Shown here piece after piece: positions 1-8,877 of a stretch of DNA of 64,000 bases (its first letter is position 1; every line of letters starts with the position of its first letter). The translations under genes were made by a program, and so were the position numbers. The stretch spans positions 1 to 64,000 of the forward strand of contig NZ_JACHYE010000003.1 in the NCBI RefSeq assembly GCF_014192645.1, given 5' to 3'. Below the pieces are notes generated by a model. The model saw only the letters and a program-made list of their open reading frames with translations. It was not told where the DNA came from and did no database searches. This DNA is from Herbaspirillum sp. Sphag64. Its GTDB lineage: Bacteria > Pseudomonadota > Gammaproteobacteria > Burkholderiales > Burkholderiaceae_D.

Positions 1-44
1 CGTTGCACTACCTCATGCTTGAATTTCGTTTCGTACTTCGCCAT
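1..44 (-). CDS. IS3-family transposase OrfA, N-terminal fragment cut by the window edge
   Basis: Only 14 codons are visible, reading MAKYETKFKHEVVQ from the ATG at 44. This matches the start of the helix-turn-helix OrfA protein of IS3-family elements, which binds the terminal repeats and is fused to the DDE protein OrfB by ribosomal frameshifting. Whether the copy is intact cannot be judged here. Confidence 0.65.
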   Translation of the reverse strand, partial: MAKYETKFKHEVVQ

Positions 45-95
45 GAAAAACACCCCAAAGGTTGGATTGGTGTCCAACTTTTGGGGTGCGGTTCA
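1..95 (-). mobile_element. left end of an IS3-family insertion sequence, continues off the window
   Basis: Read on the minus strand, the segment starts with TGAACCGCACCCCAAAAGTT and an inverted repeat around CCAACTTTTGGGG, then runs into an ATG followed by MAKYETKFKHEVVQ. A terminal CACCCCAAAAGTTGGACA-type repeat directly before an OrfA start is typical of IS3-family (IS150-group) elements. The element edge is placed at position 95; the rest lies upstream of the window. A similar but degraded end occurs near 49750. Confidence 0.72.
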
Positions 96-158
96 CTTAG
101 CCGAGGCATTTGCAAAAGCAGGCGGTCATGAGCAACCCACCTGCCGAGGAGAAAGCGG

Positions 159-178
159 GGAAGCGCGCAGGCGCTTCC
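159..178 (-). terminator. hairpin just after the phasin gene
   Basis: A perfect 8-bp inverted repeat (GGAAGCGC, 4-nt loop, GCGCTTCC) lies six bases past the phasin stop codon. There is no long T run after it on the minus strand, so it may be a weak intrinsic terminator or a 3' end stabiliser. Confidence 0.45.
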
Positions 179-184
179 AGTCGC

Positions 185-745
185 TTATTTCTTGCGCGAA
201 GTAGCCTTGACGGTGGCTTGGGACAATTGTTCGACTGCACTCGAGACATTGCTTTCCAGCGCTTCGGCTGCCTGCTTGGCGGTCTTGCTGAATTGTTCGT
301 AACCGGCGTTGAAATTCCCGATCGTGCTCTTGACCAGTGAAATTGCCGACTCAGACCCTGCCGGAGCGTTCTTTGATGCTTCATCAATCAGCGAGATGAC
401 CTTGCGATTGGCTTCGGCGATCTGTACTTCTGCCGTCTTGGTCAATTCTGCCTGGGTTGAAGAAAAGATACCTGCCAGATGACGGCCATAGGCCAGGCTC
501 TTTTCCACTGCTGGTTGAGTATGGGCGCTCGAGAGCGAGAAAAATTCCTGTGCATCTTTTGCAGACAGCAGCTTGTGTGCTGCATCCTGACCTTCTTCCA
601 GAGAAGATTTGGTCGCTTTCAGATTCAGGTCGATCAGTTTTTCCACGCCTTCAAACGTCTTGTGGGCAAATTGGTTAAACAACGCAATTTGCGCTTCTAC
701 GTTGGCTTTGGTCGCTGCAGAAAATTGTTCAGTGAAGGTTGTCAT
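185..745 (-). CDS. phaP: phasin (polyhydroxyalkanoate granule-associated protein)
   Basis: A 186-residue protein of the usual phasin length. It is alanine-, glutamate- and lysine-rich, predicted all-helical, and starts MTTFTEQFSAATKANVEAQ, the pattern of the Burkholderiales phasin family (TIGR01841). Phasins coat intracellular polyhydroxybutyrate granules and control their size and number. The C-terminus (ATVKATSRKK) is basic. AGGA lies nine bases before the ATG. It has its own promoter at 849-876 and a terminator-like hairpin behind it, so it is probably monocistronic. No other PHA gene is in the window. Confidence 0.93.
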   Translation of the reverse strand: MTTFTEQFSAATKANVEAQIALFNQFAHKTFEGVEKLIDLNLKATKSSLEEGQDAAHKLLSAKDAQEFFSLSSAHTQPAVEKSLAYGRHLAGIFSSTQAELTKTAEVQIAEANRKVISLIDEASKNAPAGSESAISLVKSTIGNFNAGYEQFSKTAKQAAEALESNVSSAVEQLSQATVKATSRKK

Positions 746-828
746 ATGCTCAGTCCTTTGGTCCTAATCAAGTAGATACAAGTAGATAAAGCGAAAAAGT
801 ATATGCACCCGTTTTTTTACAACTCGAT

Positions 829-843
829 TTGTGCGGTGCACAA
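829..843 (-). promoter_or_regulatory. palindromic operator candidate at the phaP transcription start
   Basis: TTGTGC-GGT-GCACAA is a perfect 6-bp inverted repeat with a 3-bp spacer, placed where transcription from the 849-876 promoter should begin. In related bacteria the granule-sensing repressor PhaR binds TGC/GCA-rich sites at phasin promoters. Assignment to PhaR is inference. Confidence 0.48.
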
Positions 844-848
844 TATGG

Positions 849-876
849 ATTCTAAGATAACCCAATCCATTGTCAA
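849..876 (-). promoter_or_regulatory. sigma-70 promoter of phaP
   Basis: On the minus strand TTGACA (871-876) is followed after 16 bases by TAGAAT (849-854). The -35 box is a perfect consensus and the -10 box is one base off. It points to the phasin gene, about 100 bases downstream. Confidence 0.68.
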
Positions 877-1027
877 TAGGCACAATTGACTTTTTAAAAT
901 AATTCTGGGTAGTTTTTGATTTGCCGCATAAAACCTCTTTCATCTTGGCAATATGGCCATCATGGCGTGATGTTTGTGTTCAAGGCGGTGAAGCAAGTTG
1001 ATGTAAAGAAATAAGTGAGGAATTTCT

Positions 1028-1930
1028 GTGCGTGCGTATTACAGTGACCATTTTGTCTTGCCTTTGCCGCCAGGCCATCGGTTTCCGATGGCTAAGTACC
1101 GGATGATTCGGGAAGGGGTGGCGCAAGGTGTCGTATCGGTCGAGTTTCATGAGGCAGCTGCAGCTACCGATGGCGTGCTGGCATTGGCTCATCATCCGGT
1201 CTACGTGGATCAGGTATCGCGTGGTGTATTGCCTGAGCGGGTGCAGAAAGACATTGGTTTTCCCTGGTCACTGCAAATGGTGGAGCGCTCCCGACGTTCT
1301 ACCGGCGCCACCATTGCCGCCTGTCGCAGTGCGCTGGAACAAGGAGTCGCCGTCAATCTGGCAGGCGGAACCCATCATGCTTATGCTGACCGCGGTGCCG
1401 GCTTTTGCGTATTCAATGATGCGGCCGTGGCAGCGCGCTTGATGCAGGCAGAACGGCGCGTCAAACGCGTTGCAGTAGTTGATCTCGATGTGCATCAGGG
1501 TAATGGTACCGCCTCCATTCTGGCCAATGACGATTCAGTGTTCACCTTGTCGCTGCACGGTCAGAACAATTATCCGTTCGAGAAAGAACGCAGTGACCTC
1601 GACGTGGCCTTGCCCGATGGCGTCACTGATGATGATTATCTGGAAGCGCTCGAGGGTGCCCTGTCACAGCTCATGCAGCGCTTTGTGCCAGAGCTGATCA
1701 TTTATCTGGCAGGAGCCGATCCGCACGAAGGAGATCGGCTGGGCCGCATGAAACTCACTCTGGCAGGACTGGCAGCGCGTGACCGACAGGTCTTTGCGCT
1801 AGGGCGACAACATCGGATCCCCATTGCGGTGGCGATGGCAGGCGGCTACGGCAAGAAAATTGAAGATACCGTTGCAGTGCACGTGCAAACGATCTCGATT
1901 GCGGCTCAATATACGTCAAATATTGTATAA
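1028..1930 (+). CDS. histone deacetylase-fold amidohydrolase (class II HDAC / acetylpolyamine amidohydrolase family)
   Basis: A 300-residue zinc-dependent deacetylase of the arginase/deacetylase superfamily. The family signature is visible: the tandem histidines in [10 protein letters not shown] (about 113-122), the N-terminal side of the metal site in [12 protein letters not shown] (about 150-161), and a later aspartate in [14 protein letters not shown] (about 226-239). Bacterial members remove acyl groups from polyamines, acetoin-like compounds or lysines; the substrate here is unknown. The start is GTG at 1028, preceded by GAGGA at a suitable distance. It stands alone, divergent from phaP and convergent with the next regulator. 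Confidence 0.86.
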   Translation: MRAYYSDHFVLPLPPGHRFPMAKYRMIREGVAQGVVSVEFHEAAAATDGVLALAHHPVYVDQVSRGVLPERVQKDIGFPWSLQMVERSRRSTGATIAACRSALEQGVAVNLAGGTHHAYADRGAGFCVFNDAAVAARLMQAERRVKRVAVVDLDVHQGNGTASILANDDSVFTLSLHGQNNYPFEKERSDLDVALPDGVTDDDYLEALEGALSQLMQRFVPELIIYLAGADPHEGDRLGRMKLTLAGLAARDRQVFALGRQHRIPIAVAMAGGYGKKIEDTVAVHVQTISIAAQYTSNIV

Positions 1931-1949
1931 ATCGCTCTAAAATTCAATA

Positions 1950-2798
1950 TCATTCATCATCTTTGTCTTTTGTTGTCGCACTGCTGTTACTGGTCTCAGC
2001 AGTGTCGGCTGGCATGAGTGTGACCAGCTTCAGGTCAGGTCGGTGTGCAACCCGGAAGTTGACCTGCTGATAGGTCAGCAAGCCGCGCGCCGGGTGATGA
2101 AACTGGCGCCTGCCACCTTCCCGTTCCACGACATCCTGCAAGCGCCAGGCCCGCTTGAACAAACTGCTGCGTGCAGACAAGTCTTCCACCATGCGATGCA
2201 ATTGCGGGTCATCCAGATAATGTCCGCAGTCGGCGCGGAACTCTGCCACCAACCTGTGCGCGCGTTGCTCCCAATCGGTAATGAGATGTTGTGAGGCCGG
2301 ATTGCAAAGCGTAAAGACCAACAAATTAGTGCTCTCGCTACGACTACTGAGCCAGCCGACGAACAAGCTGCGCGCGGGGCTGTTCGAGGCCAGAGCATTC
2401 CAATACCTATCCAGAACGTAAGCCGGTGCTCTGATGCTGTTGACCACGGCCAATATGTCTTCAGGCACAGGCTCATCATAGTCACTGGGTTGCGCCGGAT
2501 CTTTCTTCTCTGCCAATTCAAACAAATAGGCGCGCTTGGCACGCGGCAGGTGGAGCGTGTCTGCAATTCTTGCCAAGGCCTGAGGCGAGATCGAGTCCGA
2601 TCGACCCTGTTCGATCCAGGTGTACCAGGTCACGCTGATGCCGCACAGTTGTGCCACTTCTTCGCGCCGCAGGCCTGGTGTACGCCGTCGTGTTGCATGG
2701 CTGAGATGTCCCACGCCCGCTTGGGCCGGCGTGATTTGTTCGCGTTGCGACTTGATGAATTCACCCAGTGCGCGGCGCTTGTTGTCGTCAGTGAGCAT
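1950..2798 (-). CDS. XRE-type helix-turn-helix regulator with MmyB-like ligand domain
   Basis: 282 residues. The N-terminal third contains an XRE helix-turn-helix (RREEVAQLCGISVTWYTWIE, about 45-65). The rest matches the MmyB-like sensor domain seen in many proteobacterial and actinobacterial regulators, with the DWEQRAHRLVAEFRADCG stretch near 190. Such proteins usually control a divergent neighbour, here the methyltransferase at 2938 about 140 bp away. The C-terminal tail is acidic and low-complexity (TKDKDDE). The effector is unknown. Confidence 0.86.
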   Translation of the reverse strand: MLTDDNKRRALGEFIKSQREQITPAQAGVGHLSHATRRRTPGLRREEVAQLCGISVTWYTWIEQGRSDSISPQALARIADTLHLPRAKRAYLFELAEKKDPAQPSDYDEPVPEDILAVVNSIRAPAYVLDRYWNALASNSPARSLFVGWLSSRSESTNLLVFTLCNPASQHLITDWEQRAHRLVAEFRADCGHYLDDPQLHRMVEDLSARSSLFKRAWRLQDVVEREGGRRQFHHPARGLLTYQQVNFRVAHRPDLKLVTLMPADTAETSNSSATTKDKDDE

Positions 2799-2937
2799 GA
2801 TCCTGTTATCTTTAGTAATAGTATAAATGCTGAACTTGTACCAGCATCCAGGATGATTAGACTAGCGTTGCCGTGTGCGGTCAATAGGGATCGCCGTTTG
2901 GTTAATTCGTCAACTTCACCATCTTAAGGAGCCTGTC

Positions 2938-3723
2938 ATGCGTAGTCACAATCAGCTTATTTCGGAACAATTCGGCAGCACCGCTGCTGCCTACCTGACC
3001 AGCGCAGTGCATTCGCAGGGGGCGGATCTGCAAGAGCTTGCAGCCTATGTTGCAGCCAGTGCCACTGACAATGCCGGTGGTGTCAAAGCAGTCAGGGTAC
3101 TGGATCTCGGATGTGGCGGCGGGCATGCCAGTTTTGCCATGGCAGCTCATGCGGCGGAAGTGGTCGCTTATGACTTGTCGGCATCGATGCTGGAAGTGGT
3201 ACATCAGGCCGCACGGGAACGCGGCCTCGGCAACGTTGTGATTCAGCAGGGCAGTGTTGATCAATTGCCCTTTGCCGATGCCAGCTTTGATCTGGTGTGC
3301 ACGCGCTACAGTGCGCATCATTGGCGTGGCTTGCCCCAGGCTTTGCTGGAAGTGGTGCGGGTGCTCAAGCCGGGTGGTCGTTTTATCCTCATCGATACGG
3401 CGGCACCTGAGGATGTTCTGGCTGACAGCTATGTGCAAGCGATCGAACTGTTGCGTGATACATCACATGTGCGAAACGTCAGTCCGTCTTCCTGGAAAAA
3501 GCTGCTGAGCCAGGCTGGGCTGGTGATTGCGTCCGAGAAAACATGGAAGTTGCCGCTAGAGTTCTCTTCCTGGATCGCCCGCATGCGCACACCGCCACAT
3601 CATGTACGCGCAATCGAGTCGCTCTGGCAGTCGGCACCCGCAGAAGTACGTGAATATTTTCGGCTCGCGGAAGATTATTCATTCGAGATCGATACAGTCA
3701 TGATCGAGGCAATTAAGCGTTGA
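2938..3723 (+). CDS. class I SAM-dependent methyltransferase (UbiE/YafE-like)
   Basis: 261 residues. The glycine-rich SAM-binding motif I is VLDLGCGGGHASFA (about 54-67), followed by the acidic end of strand 2 (VAYDLSASML) and motif II/III residues around DLVCTRYSAHHW and LKPGGRFILID. This fits Methyltransf_11 proteins related to YafE and UbiE. The ATG at 2938 has AAGGAG seven bases upstream, much better than the upstream in-frame starts. It is divergent from the XRE/MmyB regulator, a common pairing in which the regulator represses the enzyme gene. The substrate is unknown. Confidence 0.86.
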   Translation: MRSHNQLISEQFGSTAAAYLTSAVHSQGADLQELAAYVAASATDNAGGVKAVRVLDLGCGGGHASFAMAAHAAEVVAYDLSASMLEVVHQAARERGLGNVVIQQGSVDQLPFADASFDLVCTRYSAHHWRGLPQALLEVVRVLKPGGRFILIDTAAPEDVLADSYVQAIELLRDTSHVRNVSPSSWKKLLSQAGLVIASEKTWKLPLEFSSWIARMRTPPHHVRAIESLWQSAPAEVREYFRLAEDYSFEIDTVMIEAIKR

Positions 3724-4162
3724 TGATGTCAATACGGCGATGAATCTGCAATGGTTGGCAAAGCTGGTCTAGAGCAGGCAAGATTGGTGACGAAAATCTT
3801 GCCTGCAGGTCAACCTGGCATGGAAGATGTTCGTTAATCGCAGCACATCCTGCCGATTCAGCACAGAGAATTGCCGCAAGTTTATGCCTTTGTTGTTTCG
3901 ATGGCATGGCGCTTGAGCAGCCTAGACTGATATCATGCGTGGGTTTTAATTTAATGTGCTGGCGGATCGGTTTTACGCGAACCGGAAGGCCCGGGGAAAC
4001 CGAGAAAAACATTACATCGAGTTGTTCCTAACAACGTTCCGTAATTTTTCTAGAATTTTGTTTAAATAATTGCGCTAACTGCCTAATTATCTTGCGATTT
4101 TCCCTTGGTTTGCTACACTGCCAACAGTTTCATGTACGTATTATTCAGGGGGAGATCCGCCA
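3724..4162. other. 439-bp intergenic region
   Basis: No coding region is convincing here; an antisense reading frame at 3713-4012 has no recognisable protein. The right half is A/T-rich and carries the presumed promoter of the downstream endopeptidase gene. The left half, adjoining the methyltransferase stop, shows nothing I can assign. Confidence 0.5.
4092..4119 (+). promoter_or_regulatory. candidate promoter of the D,D-endopeptidase gene
   Basis: TTGCGA (4092-4097), a 16-base spacer, then TACACT (4114-4119), about 44 bases before the start codon. Four of six bases match each consensus box. Confidence 0.4.
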
Positions 4163-5260
4163 ATGCTTAAATCTGCGCTAGCTGCAACTACGACGCTTCT
4201 TTTTGTGCTGGTCACGATGGGCCCTGTTGCCGCACAGGATGCGGGTACCGCCAACAAGACGCCAACCAAGAAGACAGCCTTCAGGAAGCCTGTCGTCAAG
4301 AGTAGGCCAGCCGCCGCTCGCAGAGTGGTAGCGGTCAAGCCTGCGCAACATCGCCGGGTGGTACGTAAGGTGGTTGCTGTGAATCATCGGCCAGGTATCC
4401 AGCGAGCATCATTTATTCCAGTCGCACCTGTAGAAACCGCCGGTGATCTCGCTGGTCTGAACCGTACTCCTGATCCCTTGTCGCTGCGCTCCAATGTGGC
4501 ATTGGTGATTGATCAGGCAACGTCGCAGGTATTGTTTGAAAAAAATTCCACAGTCGCTTTGCCGATTGCTTCGGTGACCAAGCTGATGACGGCAACCGTT
4601 GTTGTCGAAGCGCATCAGAACATGGATGAAGTTCTCACCGTGACGGAAGACGACGTCGATCGTGAAAAGCACAGCAGCTCGCGCCTGCGTGTGGGTGCGC
4701 AACTGTCGCGTGATGACATGCTGCACATCGCCCTGATGAGCTCTGAAAATCGCGCTGCTTCGGCACTGGGACGTAATTATCCGGGTGGTGTCACAGCCTT
4801 TGTTGCGGCCATGAATGCCAAGGCTCGTGCGCTTGGAATGACCGATACCCACTACGCCGATCCAACCGGTCTGGACAGCCGTAATGTGGCCAGTGCCCGC
4901 GATCTGGCCAAGCTGGTCGTGTTTGCCTACAACTATCCTATCCTGCGCCAATATTCGACTGATGCAAAATATGTCGTCGAGCCAAGCGGTCGTCCATTGC
5001 AATATGCCAGCTCCAATCGTCTGGTTGCCAGCAAGGATTGGGATATTGAATTGCAAAAAACAGGTTTCATCAATGAAGCAGGTCATTGTCTGGTCATGCT
5101 GACCAAAATCGATGGCCGTTCGGTGCTGATGGTGTTCCTCGACTCCAAGGGCCGCGCTTCCCACGTCGCCGATGCTGCGCGTATGCGGCGCTGGTTGACC
5201 GAGCAGGGGCCGCAGAATCTGACACGCATGAATTTGCGTGCCCGTGCTGACGAAAGTTGA
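4163..5260 (+). CDS. pbpG: periplasmic D-alanyl-D-alanine endopeptidase (PBP7 type, peptidase S11)
   Basis: 365 residues with a signal peptide (hydrophobic stretch about 8-22, cleavage near AAQDAG) and a basic Ala/Lys/Arg-rich linker to about residue 75. The three active-site motifs of serine D,D-peptidases are present in order: S-x-x-K in ASVTKLMTA (about 135), S-x-N in MSSENRAAS (about 193) and KTG in LQKTGFINEAG (about 300). PBP7 enzymes cut peptide cross-links in the murein sacculus. Start chosen by the GGGGGAG run before the ATG. A strong terminator follows. Confidence 0.9.
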   Translation: MLKSALAATTTLLFVLVTMGPVAAQDAGTANKTPTKKTAFRKPVVKSRPAAARRVVAVKPAQHRRVVRKVVAVNHRPGIQRASFIPVAPVETAGDLAGLNRTPDPLSLRSNVALVIDQATSQVLFEKNSTVALPIASVTKLMTATVVVEAHQNMDEVLTVTEDDVDREKHSSSRLRVGAQLSRDDMLHIALMSSENRAASALGRNYPGGVTAFVAAMNAKARALGMTDTHYADPTGLDSRNVASARDLAKLVVFAYNYPILRQYSTDAKYVVEPSGRPLQYASSNRLVASKDWDIELQKTGFINEAGHCLVMLTKIDGRSVLMVFLDSKGRASHVADAARMRRWLTEQGPQNLTRMNLRARADES

Positions 5261-5307
5261 TCTTATCGCTAGCGTGCAGCAGTGGCGCTTGCATCAGCCA
5301 GTCAAAC

Positions 5308-5337
5308 AAAAAGGCGAACCATCTGGTTCGCCTTTTT
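5308..5337. terminator. bidirectional intrinsic terminator between pbpG and rhaI
   Basis: A 13-base perfect inverted repeat (AAAAAGGCGAACC, 4-nt loop, GGTTCGCCTTTTT) gives a GC-rich stem flanked by A and T runs. It sits between convergent genes and can stop transcription from both sides. Confidence 0.9.
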
Positions 5338-5364
5338 GTATTGCAGCGTCTTTTTATATTGCAC

Positions 5365-6660
5365 TCAGACGATGCCGCTGCTGCTGACTCCGCTGCGTGC
5401 AGGGCGCTCCTCATGTTTCTGCTCACGATAGCCACTGACGCGATAGCAATGGACCGGATCTGCAGCACCGCCGGCACGTACGCGGGCCATGGCCATAATC
5501 GGGCCGACATCAGTGCGGAATGCCTGTTTGAGCATCTGTGCTGCCATCAAGGCATCATTGTTTTGCTGATAATGTCCCAGAATGCTGAGATCCACCAAGG
5601 CTGATTGCAGATACGCACGTTGTACTTCCACGGCGCTTGTCATCAGACTCTCGATTGGATCGGTCACATTATGCGACTGGTCCAGCATGTAGGCAGGCTT
5701 GAATTGCGCGCCATCGCGGATTGCCGCATCGCGCAACTCATTGAAGATGAGGAACAGCTGGAAAGGATTAATGCTGCCAGAATCCAGATCATCGTCGCCA
5801 TACTTGCTGTCGTTGAAATGGAAGCCGCCGAGTTTTCCGAACTGCGCCAGACGTGCCACGATCATTTCGATATTGGTATTCGGTGCATGGTGCCCCAGAT
5901 CAACCAGACATTTGGCTTTGGGACCGAGTTCTGTCGCGCAGGCGAAGCTGGTGCCCCAATCGGCAATGGTGGTGGCGTAAAAGGCTGGTTCAAACAGCTT
6001 GTGTTCAATATAGATGAGCCAGTCAGGCGGTAGCGCATCATAGATGTCGCGCATGCTTTCCAGATAATTCTCCAGCGCAGTGCGTAAATTATGTTGTCCG
6101 GGGAAGTTGGATCCATCACCCACCCACACGGTCAATCCTTTCGATCCCAGACTATGTCCAAGCTCGATGCAGTCGATATTGTGTGCAACCGCCTGCGCAC
6201 GCACGGCTGGATCGCGCGCAGTCAGGCTGCCATATTTGTAACTCAATGCCTGACCAGAGGCATCCTGGAACGTGTTTGAGTTGACGATATCAAAATGCAG
6301 GCCCCGCGCCTCGGCGATTTCGCGTAGTGCACGTGGATCCTGAGTGCGATCCCAGGGGAAGTGCAGCGATACGCCCGGCGTCGCGCGGGTAAGCTGGTGG
6401 ATCGTTGCGCAGTCATCAATTTTTTCGAAAACATTGCGTGGCTCACCTTGTCCCGGGAAGCGGGCAAAGCGGGTACCGCCGGTACCCACACCCCAGCTCG
6501 GTAGTGATACGGCAAAGTCAGCCGCCATCCGGGTCAATGTTTCAATATCGATACCGCGGCGTTGCAGCACGCCGGCCAGAGCATCATAGTCAGCTTGCAG
6601 CTGGCTGCGCAGACGCGCATTCTGCTGGGCGATGAAATCGTCTTGGATCAGGTAGGGCAT
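5365..6660 (-). CDS. rhaI: L-rhamnose isomerase (RhaI type)
   Basis: 431 residues from the ATG at 6660, which has GGAGAC upstream; a longer in-frame reading is not supported. It converts L-rhamnose to L-rhamnulose. The sequence is a TIM-barrel sugar isomerase with metal- and substrate-site segments such as IELGHSLGSKGLTVWVGDG, YIEHKLFEPAFY, LVDLGHHAPNTN and GGFHFNDSKYGDDDL. It belongs to the RhaI type of rhizobia and Burkholderiales, not to the enterobacterial RhaA type. It is downstream of the aldolase-dehydrogenase gene in the same minus-strand operon. Confidence 0.92.
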   Translation of the reverse strand: MPYLIQDDFIAQQNARLRSQLQADYDALAGVLQRRGIDIETLTRMAADFAVSLPSWGVGTGGTRFARFPGQGEPRNVFEKIDDCATIHQLTRATPGVSLHFPWDRTQDPRALREIAEARGLHFDIVNSNTFQDASGQALSYKYGSLTARDPAVRAQAVAHNIDCIELGHSLGSKGLTVWVGDGSNFPGQHNLRTALENYLESMRDIYDALPPDWLIYIEHKLFEPAFYATTIADWGTSFACATELGPKAKCLVDLGHHAPNTNIEMIVARLAQFGKLGGFHFNDSKYGDDDLDSGSINPFQLFLIFNELRDAAIRDGAQFKPAYMLDQSHNVTDPIESLMTSAVEVQRAYLQSALVDLSILGHYQQNNDALMAAQMLKQAFRTDVGPIMAMARVRAGGAADPVHCYRVSGYREQKHEERPARSGVSSSGIV

Positions 6661-6744
6661 GTTGTCTCCATAGTTTGTTTTGTGGTCTCGGCGCAGTGCG
6701 CCGGACATGTCTTATCAGTGATGGTGATCATTTACCGAGCGTAT

Positions 6745-8877
6745 TTAACGTGTAAAGGCCGCGGCATTGCCTGCATCAACGTTGAGAATATTGCCGGTGC
6801 TCTTCGCCGATTTTTCGCTGACGAAGAAATAGACCGCCTCTGCAATATCTTCCGGCAAGACGCTGCGCTTGAGCAGGCTGCGCTGGCGATAGAATTCCTC
6901 AATATTTTCCGTTTCGATCTTGTTGGAGGCGGCGCGCTCCTCCTTCCATTTTCCATCCCAGATGCGCGAACCACGAATGACAGCATCGGGATTGACGACG
7001 TTGACGCGGATGCCATGCGGTGCACCTTCGAGCGCAATGCAGCGTGCCAGATGAATCTCGGCAGCCTTGGCGGTGCAATAAGCCGAGGCGCCGGCAGAGG
7101 CAACCAGACCATTCTTGCTGGCGACGTAGACAATACTGCCACCCAGTCCCTGCGCAGTCATGCTGCGGAAGGCGCTGCGACTGACCAGAAAATAACCGGT
7201 TGCCAGCACTGACATGTTACGTTCCCAGACGTCAAGACTAGTATCTTCGAGCGGAGATGCTGAGGCGATCCCCGCGTTGGAGACCAGCAAATCGATGCCA
7301 CCGAAGCGCAGCGCAACGCTCTGCAGCACTTGTTCGACTTCACCTTCTTTGGTGATATCGGCACGCGCGACGCTGATGGCATCCGGGCCGCCTTGCTTGA
7401 GCAAGCTTTGATAGGCACTGTCAATCGCGCTCTGATCAATATCGGTCAACATCACGCATGCACCTTCGGCCAGCAGTTGGCGCGCTACCGCCTGACCGAT
7501 GCCGCCGGCACCACCGGTCACCAATGCGACTCGTCCGGCGAGGCTCTTGGGCTTGGGCATGCGTTGCAGTTTGGCTTCTTCCAGCAGCCAGTACTCGATG
7601 TCAAAAGCTTCCTGTTCCGGCAGACCGACATAAGTATCGACGCCGTTGGCGCCGCGCATGACATTGATTGCATTGATATAGAACTCGCCGGCGATACGCG
7701 CAGTTGCCTTGTCCTTGGCAAAGGACAGCATGCCCACACCCGGGATCAGATAAATGATCGGATTGGCATCGCGCATGGCTGGGCTGTTGCTGCGACGGCA
7801 GCGTTGGTAATAGGCGCTGTAATCTTGACGATAATCTTCCAGCGCCTGATCGAGGCTCGCAACCAGTGCGTCGAAATCGGGTGCCGCGGGTGAGAAGTCC
7901 AGCACCAATGGCCGGATCTTGGTGCGCAGGAAATGATCGGGGCAAGAGGTGCCAAGCGCCGCCAGTGCAGACAGATCGCGACTGCAGACAAATTCCAGCA
8001 CAGCGGCGCTATCGTCGAAATGCCCCAGCTTGAATTCCTGCTTGCTGATCTTGCCGCGCAGCAGTGGCATCAGCCGTGCGGCAAGGGCGGCGCGCTCGGC
8101 AGCTGGCAGGGCGCTATGTAGCGTGCCGCCAAAGGCGGGTGTACGGCTATTGGCTGCCAGCCATGTGTCGGCACGACGAATGATATCGATGGTTGTTTCA
8201 TAGCAGGATTTGGCGCTATCGCCCCAGGTGAACAAACCATGTCCCTCCAGGACGATGCCCTTCAGCTGTGGCTGTTCGCGTGCCACTTTTTCCAGCTTCA
8301 AACCAAGGTCATAGCCAGGGCGTTGCCACGGCAACCAGCCCAGTTCGCCGCCGAAGATGCTGGCGGTCAGCGCCGCACTATTCTTGCAGGCCGCAATGGC
8401 AATGACCGCATCCGGATGCATGTGATCCACGTGAGCGTGCGGGATATAGGCGTGCAACGGTGTATCAATACTGGCCGCTCGCGGGTTCAGATTGAAGGTG
8501 CAATGCGGCAGATACGCGACCATCTCATCTTCATGTTCGAGGCCGCGATAGCGGGCACGCAAGGCTTGCAGCTTCTCCATGTACAGCGTCGAAAATCCAT
8601 CAAGGCGAATACTGCCAAGATCACCACCCGAACCTTTGACCCAGAGCACCTCGGTAGCCTGCCCCGATAGTGGATCCTGCATGCTGATCTTGGCAGAGGT
8701 ATTGCCGCCACCGAAATTGGTGATGGCCTTGTCAGCCCCGAGCAAATTGGAACGGTATAGCAGCAGTTGTGGTTCGTCGAGCGTGGCTGCATAGGTGTTA
8801 TCCCAGGCGGAAACAATGCGTGGCGTACTGGTCGGGGCGGGCGCAGATTTGGCATCTGCAAAGAGGGTCGTTGTCAT
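6745..8877 (-). CDS. rhaD: bifunctional rhamnulose-1-phosphate aldolase / short-chain dehydrogenase
   Basis: 710 residues with two enzymes in one chain. Residues about 25-400 form a class II aldolase with the zinc-site histidines in HAHVDHMHPDA. Residues about 445-710 form a short-chain dehydrogenase with the NAD motif TGGAGGIGQA and the catalytic YxxxK in AYCTAKAA. The aldolase splits rhamnulose-1-phosphate into dihydroxyacetone phosphate and L-lactaldehyde, and the dehydrogenase part acts on the lactaldehyde. The fused form (rhaD/rhaEW) is known from rhizobia and other bacteria using this route. It is first in the operon with rhaI and is transcribed from the control region at 8878-9161. Confidence 0.93.
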   Translation of the reverse strand: MTTTLFADAKSAPAPTSTPRIVSAWDNTYAATLDEPQLLLYRSNLLGADKAITNFGGGNTSAKISMQDPLSGQATEVLWVKGSGGDLGSIRLDGFSTLYMEKLQALRARYRGLEHEDEMVAYLPHCTFNLNPRAASIDTPLHAYIPHAHVDHMHPDAVIAIAACKNSAALTASIFGGELGWLPWQRPGYDLGLKLEKVAREQPQLKGIVLEGHGLFTWGDSAKSCYETTIDIIRRADTWLAANSRTPAFGGTLHSALPAAERAALAARLMPLLRGKISKQEFKLGHFDDSAAVLEFVCSRDLSALAALGTSCPDHFLRTKIRPLVLDFSPAAPDFDALVASLDQALEDYRQDYSAYYQRCRRSNSPAMRDANPIIYLIPGVGMLSFAKDKATARIAGEFYINAINVMRGANGVDTYVGLPEQEAFDIEYWLLEEAKLQRMPKPKSLAGRVALVTGGAGGIGQAVARQLLAEGACVMLTDIDQSAIDSAYQSLLKQGGPDAISVARADITKEGEVEQVLQSVALRFGGIDLLVSNAGIASASPLEDTSLDVWERNMSVLATGYFLVSRSAFRSMTAQGLGGSIVYVASKNGLVASAGASAYCTAKAAEIHLARCIALEGAPHGIRVNVVNPDAVIRGSRIWDGKWKEERAASNKIETENIEEFYRQRSLLKRSVLPEDIAEAVYFFVSEKSAKSTGNILNVDAGNAAAFTR

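Noticed and set aside
3713-4012. 99-codon minus-strand reading frame in the methyltransferase-pbpG gap
   Set aside because: Overlaps the methyltransferase end, lacks a ribosome-binding site and has no recognisable features.
4409-5164. 251-codon antisense reading frame over pbpG
   Set aside because: It lies wholly opposite the endopeptidase gene with its three active-site motifs and has no recognisable family or ribosome-binding site; it is a codon-bias shadow.
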